Shown piece after piece: positions 5,987 to 9,459 of a stretch of DNA of 9,459 bases. Both the position numbers and the translations under genes were made by a program. The stretch is from NCBI GenBank assembly GCA_900767375.1, contig CAAFYX010000104.1:1-9459 (forward strand). Reading direction: 5' to 3'. The notes beneath the pieces were generated by a model. That model was given only the letters and a program-made list of their open reading frames with translations, did not search any database and was not told the origin of the DNA. The number at the start of each line of letters is the position of its first letter. Position 1 is the stretch's first letter. This DNA is from Rikenellaceae bacterium. GTDB lineage: Bacteria > Bacteroidota > Bacteroidia > Bacteroidales > UBA932.

Positions 5987-6871
5987 TTATTCCGAGAGGC
6001 GGAGGCGGAGAGGGTATGTGTCCACCCACAGATACTTCTCGGTATGGCAGATCCTGTCAAGGTCGGCCATACTGGAGGAGGAAACCTTCCCGATGCGTGT
6101 GATTAATTGATCGACATTCTTTATCGTTTCGTTACAGATATCCAGATGGCAGTCATCCGTCATAATGATGTCGCCGGGGCTGATATGGTGGACAGGTGTC
6201 TGGTTCAACGGAATACGCTCCTTCAGATAATCGTGGATTTCACGTCCGGACAAGCCTATATTGTTATTGGCCACACTCACGTCCAGAGCCAGCTCCCCAT
6301 CGACCAGAAGAGCCTTGAGGCAACGCACCGAAGCATTGTCCGCCAGATCCACCGACAGTTCGATGTCGTCGATCACGAACTTTATGCCCTTGCCGTCCAC
6401 TCCCTCAAGACGGCGCGGCTGCCCGTCCTTGAGGGATGCCTGGGTCTCGGAAAAGACGGTCTTCCACTCACCCCAACCGGCTTTCCTGCCATATCCGCTC
6501 TTAATGGACACGTCGATGGATACGGTCCGCTCATCATAGGAATCATTCTCCGGGACGACTACATGGAATGCACCCGTTTCCTCATCCAAAAGACCCATAG
6601 GATGTATACCTGCCGGAGACTCGACGTACGAATATTCCTCACCATCCAGAAAAGCCCTGTACCTGAACGGCTGGAAGTTCACCGCCGGCTCGGACCTCGT
6701 TGGCACATACACATATTTAACGGGTATCTCCACGACTGTGCCTTCCTGAGGAAGGGCTCCGTCGTATGCGGCTTCGTCGATGATGCAGTCATATTCAAGA
6801 CCATCAACGGTCCCCATGATTCCAGTGCAACCGGCAGCCGCTAAAAAAAGAATCCAAAACAGACGTTTCAT
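5987..6871 (-). CDS. Predicted lipoprotein of unknown function
   Basis: I do not recognise a family for this 294-residue protein. The N-terminus MKRLFWILFLAAAGC has a basic start, a hydrophobic core and a cysteine at 15 that fits a loose signal peptidase II lipobox (AAGC). It is therefore predicted to be membrane-anchored and exposed in the periplasm or on the cell surface. Residues about 25-125 look beta-rich (VVEIPVKYVYV at 46-56, AFHVVV at 101-106, RTVSIDVSI at 115-123) and recall Ig/BACON-type modules of Bacteroidota lipoproteins without a clear match. A second half (about 160-294) has further strands and an acidic and His-containing stretch around 228-246 (HHISPGDIIMTDDCHLD). There are no obvious catalytic motifs. 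The minus strand is chosen over an overlapping plus-strand reading frame because only it begins with an export signal. It stands alone, with gaps of 78 and 97 bases. Confidence 0.8.
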   Translation of the reverse strand: MKRLFWILFLAAAGCTGIMGTVDGLEYDCIIDEAAYDGALPQEGTVVEIPVKYVYVPTRSEPAVNFQPFRYRAFLDGEEYSYVESPAGIHPMGLLDEETGAFHVVVPENDSYDERTVSIDVSIKSGYGRKAGWGEWKTVFSETQASLKDGQPRRLEGVDGKGIKFVIDDIELSVDLADNASVRCLKALLVDGELALDVSVANNNIGLSGREIHDYLKERIPLNQTPVHHISPGDIIMTDDCHLDICNETIKNVDQLITRIGKVSSSSMADLDRICHTEKYLWVDTYPLRLRLSE

Positions 6872-6910
6872 TTCACAAAAAAATAAGATTCACACATAGA
6901 ACGCAGTCCT

Positions 6911-6926
6911 GTGCAGAATCTTGCAC
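6911..6926 (-). other. Short hairpin between dusB and the lipoprotein gene
   Basis: GTGCA (6911-6915) and TGCAC (6922-6926) form a perfect 5-base stem with a 6-base loop, 24 bases after the dusB stop. No T tract follows on the minus strand, so it is not a standard intrinsic terminator. The loop GAATCT can pair instead with AAGATTC at 6885-6891, giving two mutually exclusive folds. The rest of the 6872-6949 spacer shows no good promoter; TATGTGTG on the minus strand (6898-6891) is a one-mismatch -7 box at best. Confidence 0.25.
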
Positions 6927-6949
6927 CGAAATTTCTTTATTTCAAAAAA

Positions 6950-7984
6950 TCACAGACCGTAGACACTGGAAGCGGAGGAGATTTCTTCTCCGCCCCATTT
7001 TTCATCTATACTGTCGAGGATGGAGAAGATTTCAGGGACATCCGTCGTGGTGACCAGACGGATGCGGGTCTCCTTGAAGTCAGTAAGTCCCTTGAAATAG
7101 CAGGACAGATGACGCCTCATCTCGAACACCCCGCGCGGCTCGCCCTTGAGGTCCAGCGACAGCTGTAGATGGCGCTTCGCCAGAGCCACACGGTCGTGCA
7201 CGCTCATAGGCGGCAGAATTTCGCCCGTATCGAGGTAATGGCGTATCTCACGGAAAATCCACGGATGGCCGAATGACGCACGCCCGACCATTATTCCGTC
7301 CACGCCGTAGCGGTCGAAATACTCCTTCGCCTTCTCGGGGGAATTGATATCGCCGTTGCCGATGACAGGGATGTTCATCCTTGGATTGGCCTTTACTTCC
7401 CCGATGAGGGTCCAGTCGGCTTCGCCCTTGTACATCTGGCAGCGGGTGCGGCCGTGGATGGTCAGGGCCTTGATTCCGGCATCCTGCAGGCGCTCGGCCA
7501 GAGGAACGATTATCTTTGAATTCTCGTCCCATCCGAGGCGGGTCTTCACCGTAACCGGCTTGTCCACGGCATCCACTATCATCCTGGTGATCATCACCAT
7601 CTTGTCCGGCTCCTTCATCATTCCGGAACCGGCACCGCGGCCGGCTATCTTGTTCACCGGACAGCCGAAGTTGATGTCCACGACATCACAGCCGTAGCCG
7701 CCGCAGATTTCAGCGGCGTGGTCGGCCATCCTTGCGGCCTCGACCATTGACTCGGGGATATTGCCATATATCTGGATGGCGACAGGGGCTTCCTGGGGGA
7801 TGGTGCACATCTTGGCCTTGGCCTTCACGGCATCGCGGATCAGGCCGTCCGATGGCACGAACTCGGTATAGACCATCGCAGCCCCCTGCTCGCGGCACAG
7901 AATCCTGAACGAGGCGTCGGTGACGTCCTCCATCGGCGCCAGCAGCACCGGCCTCTCCCCTAAATCGACGTTTCCTATCTTCAT
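6950..7984 (-). CDS. dusB: tRNA-dihydrouridine synthase DusB
   Basis: This 344-residue FMN- and NADPH-dependent enzyme reduces specific uridines in the tRNA D-loop. The TIM-barrel landmarks are all present: LAPMEDVTD (15-23, FMN site), QIYGN (71-75), DINFGCPVNKI (103-113) with the catalytic Cys108, VKTRLGW (146-152), IHGRTRCQMYKGEADW (176-191), GNGDI (209-213) and GVDGIMVGRASFGHPWIF (227-244). A helical C-terminal tRNA-binding domain follows. Length is typical. I start at the ATG at 7984-7982, giving MKIGNVDLGERPVLLAPM, which matches the usual DusB start and forms an ATGA overlap with the upstream peptidase stop. An in-frame ATG at 7999 would add only MPAAD. Tight coupling indicates co-transcription with the Xaa-Pro aminopeptidase. 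Confidence 0.96.
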   Translation of the reverse strand: MKIGNVDLGERPVLLAPMEDVTDASFRILCREQGAAMVYTEFVPSDGLIRDAVKAKAKMCTIPQEAPVAIQIYGNIPESMVEAARMADHAAEICGGYGCDVVDINFGCPVNKIAGRGAGSGMMKEPDKMVMITRMIVDAVDKPVTVKTRLGWDENSKIIVPLAERLQDAGIKALTIHGRTRCQMYKGEADWTLIGEVKANPRMNIPVIGNGDINSPEKAKEYFDRYGVDGIMVGRASFGHPWIFREIRHYLDTGEILPPMSVHDRVALAKRHLQLSLDLKGEPRGVFEMRRHLSCYFKGLTDFKETRIRLVTTTDVPEIFSILDSIDEKWGGEEISSASSVYGL

Positions 7985-9459
7985 ATCAGCGGCTGGCATT
8001 TTTGCTGGAGCCAGGAGGCCTCAGCGGGAGTGAGTCTGTCTGCGAAAGTGCTGAAGACGCGGGCGTTGTAGGAGTTGAGCCACTCGCGCTCCGCATCGGT
8101 CAGAAGATTGCCAATAATGGCAGAAGTATCTATGTGGCAGAGAGTTATGGTCTCAAAACGGAGCCAGTCGCCGAACTCGCTGCGGGAGTCCTCCACGCAG
8201 AGGATCAGATTCTCGTGGCGTACGCCGTGCATCCCCTCACGGTAGATTCCCGGCTCGTTGGAGGTTATCATGCCCGGAAGGAGCGGAGTGCGGTTGAAGT
8301 TCTGCCGTATGTCCTGAGGGCCTTCGTGGACCCCCAGGAAGAATCCCACTCCGTGGCCGGTGCCGTGACCGAAGTTCCTGCGGGCCTGCCAGAGAGGGTT
8401 CCTTGCAAGCACATCCAGCTGGCAGCCGGCGGTTCCGCGAGGGAAGACAGCCATCGCCAGGTCGATGTGACCCTTCAGGACCAGAGTATAGTCCTCCTTC
8501 TCAAGCATCGTGCAAGGGCCCATCGGGACTGTCCGGGTGATATCCGTGGTGCCGTTCATATACTGTCCTCCGCTGTCCACAAGATACAGCCCGTGAGGTT
8601 CGATGACAGGAGCACCCACCCTCGGCGTGATATAGTGAGGAAGCGCCGCTCCGGCGCCGTACGCCGAAATGGTCTCGAAACTGTCCCCCCGGTATCCCGG
8701 AATGGAAGCCCTGAGGGAGCCCAGTTTCGCTGCAGCATCCCACTCGGAGACCTCCCTGCCGCTTCTGACGGATGTCTCGAGCCAATAAAGGAACTTCTCC
8801 ATCACCAGACCGTCATCCACGTGTATGCTCCGCATCTCCTCCACCTCCGCGGCGTTCTTCAAAGCCTTCCTGAAGCCGACTGGCGAAGTGCCTTCCACAA
8901 GCTCGACGCCGGAAGTCCGAAGCATACGGTACAGGTCGAAATTGAGCGTAGCCGGGTCAATGAAAAGACGCTCCACAAGCCCGTCCCCTATCATTTCAAC
9001 CAGAGTGACAGCCACATCGTCGTAAGGACGTATCCTGACTCCATCCTCCTTCAGCTCCAGATAACTGTCCCTGGTATCGCCGTCCACCTGCGAAGACTTG
9101 GAGACAAACCAGTCCGCCCCCGAGGCGGTAACCAGAAGGTATGAAATGCACAAAGGATTATAATCTATGTCGGAAGCCCTGACGTTCAGAAGCCAGGCAA
9201 TCTCATCCAGAGCAGTGACCAGGAAGGAATCGCAGGAAAGATCCTCCATCCTTCCCCTCAGCCACTCCAGACGCTCCGCCCTCGACTCGCCGGCGAGCTC
9301 AGCCCCCAGCGTGATGACAGGGGTCTGCGGCACAGCCGGACGCCCCTCCCATAGAGTCTCCAGCATATCCGGAACAGAGACAATCCTGAAGCCGTCCTCA
9401 TCCTCCGAGCCCTCTTCCCTGCCGGCCGCCTCGAACGCAGCCTTGATACCGGCAATGGC
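7981..9459 (-). CDS. Xaa-Pro aminopeptidase (M24B), 5' end beyond the window
   Basis: The reading frame is open to the right edge, giving 492 visible residues. Bacteroidota homologues are about 590 residues, so roughly the first 100 are missing. The enzyme is a two-metal aminopeptidase that releases an N-terminal residue preceding proline. Counting from the internal Met at 9366-9364, a creatinase-like second domain (about 25-165) precedes the pita-bread catalytic domain. The five metal ligands are visible: Asp264 (LVDSGGQY), Asp275 (TTDITRT), His338 (GHGTGHGVG), Glu371 (SNEPGIY) and Glu385 (RHENLIL). VHEGP (346-350) and a typical M24 C-terminal region (about 400-461) complete the XPNPEP1-like architecture. 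There is no sign of export in the visible part, so it is probably cytoplasmic. An acidic stretch, REEGSEDEDG, lies just upstream of the DMLETLWEGRPAVP block that links the first two domains. It overlaps dusB by four bases. Confidence 0.93.
   Translation of the reverse strand, partial: AIAGIKAAFEAAGREEGSEDEDGFRIVSVPDMLETLWEGRPAVPQTPVITLGAELAGESRAERLEWLRGRMEDLSCDSFLVTALDEIAWLLNVRASDIDYNPLCISYLLVTASGADWFVSKSSQVDGDTRDSYLELKEDGVRIRPYDDVAVTLVEMIGDGLVERLFIDPATLNFDLYRMLRTSGVELVEGTSPVGFRKALKNAAEVEEMRSIHVDDGLVMEKFLYWLETSVRSGREVSEWDAAAKLGSLRASIPGYRGDSFETISAYGAGAALPHYITPRVGAPVIEPHGLYLVDSGGQYMNGTTDITRTVPMGPCTMLEKEDYTLVLKGHIDLAMAVFPRGTAGCQLDVLARNPLWQARRNFGHGTGHGVGFFLGVHEGPQDIRQNFNRTPLLPGMITSNEPGIYREGMHGVRHENLILCVEDSRSEFGDWLRFETITLCHIDTSAIIGNLLTDAEREWLNSYNARVFSTFADRLTPAEASWLQQKCQPLI

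Noticed and set aside
6107..6844. A 245-codon plus-strand open frame opposite the lipoprotein gene
   Set aside because: It has no family likeness and no start signal, while the minus-strand frame is longer and begins with an export signal and lipobox.
8002..9144. A 380-codon plus-strand open frame opposite the Xaa-Pro aminopeptidase
   Set aside because: The minus strand carries all five M24 metal ligands in register; the plus-strand translation has no recognisable domain and is an effect of GC-rich codon use.
9364..9366. Met at 9366 as the true start of the Xaa-Pro aminopeptidase
   Set aside because: The frame stays open to the window edge and the family needs an additional N-terminal domain; this Met lies in the conserved block linking domains one and two.

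Overview
The window reads as ordinary chromosomal DNA of a Gram-negative, fairly GC-rich member of the Bacteroidota, probably order Bacteroidales. The reasons are an LpxK (lipid A) gene, a Bacteroidales-style RNase R and Xaa-Pro aminopeptidase, almost no Shine-Dalgarno sequences, one TAnnTTTG promoter box, and a small lipoprotein with no recognisable family. I cannot name the genus. Every supported gene lies on the minus strand, so transcription runs from right to left and both edges cut a gene.

In transcription order, the right block (9459 to 6950) holds a 5'-truncated M24B Xaa-Pro aminopeptidase and dusB (tRNA dihydrouridine synthase), joined by a 4-base ATGA overlap. After a 77-base gap comes a lone predicted lipoprotein of unknown function (6871 to 5987). 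A 97-base AT-rich spacer follows. It carries a weak terminator-like hairpin, a candidate TAnnTTTG promoter box and a long-range inverted repeat.

The left block (5889 to 1) is a very tight five-gene run: lpxK, rnr (RNase R), an exported M28 peptidase, rsgA (30S maturation GTPase) and the start of a MATE-family exporter. Junctions are a 4-base overlap, a 0-base gap, a 1-base gap and a 1-base gap, so it is almost certainly one operon. It mixes lipid A synthesis, structured-RNA decay and ribosome quality control, periplasmic peptide hydrolysis and efflux.

The one clearly unusual thing is inside rnr. About 120 bp (3585-3708) has 21-22 bp terminal inverted repeats (one-base indel) and several internal hairpins. 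It is translated in frame as roughly 38 extra Pro/Gly/Ser-rich residues in the catalytic RNB domain. It looks like a small palindromic repeat element inserted in frame into an essential-type housekeeping gene, comparable in kind to the Rickettsia palindromic elements. No RNA genes, CRISPR arrays, insertion sequences or phage genes are visible.
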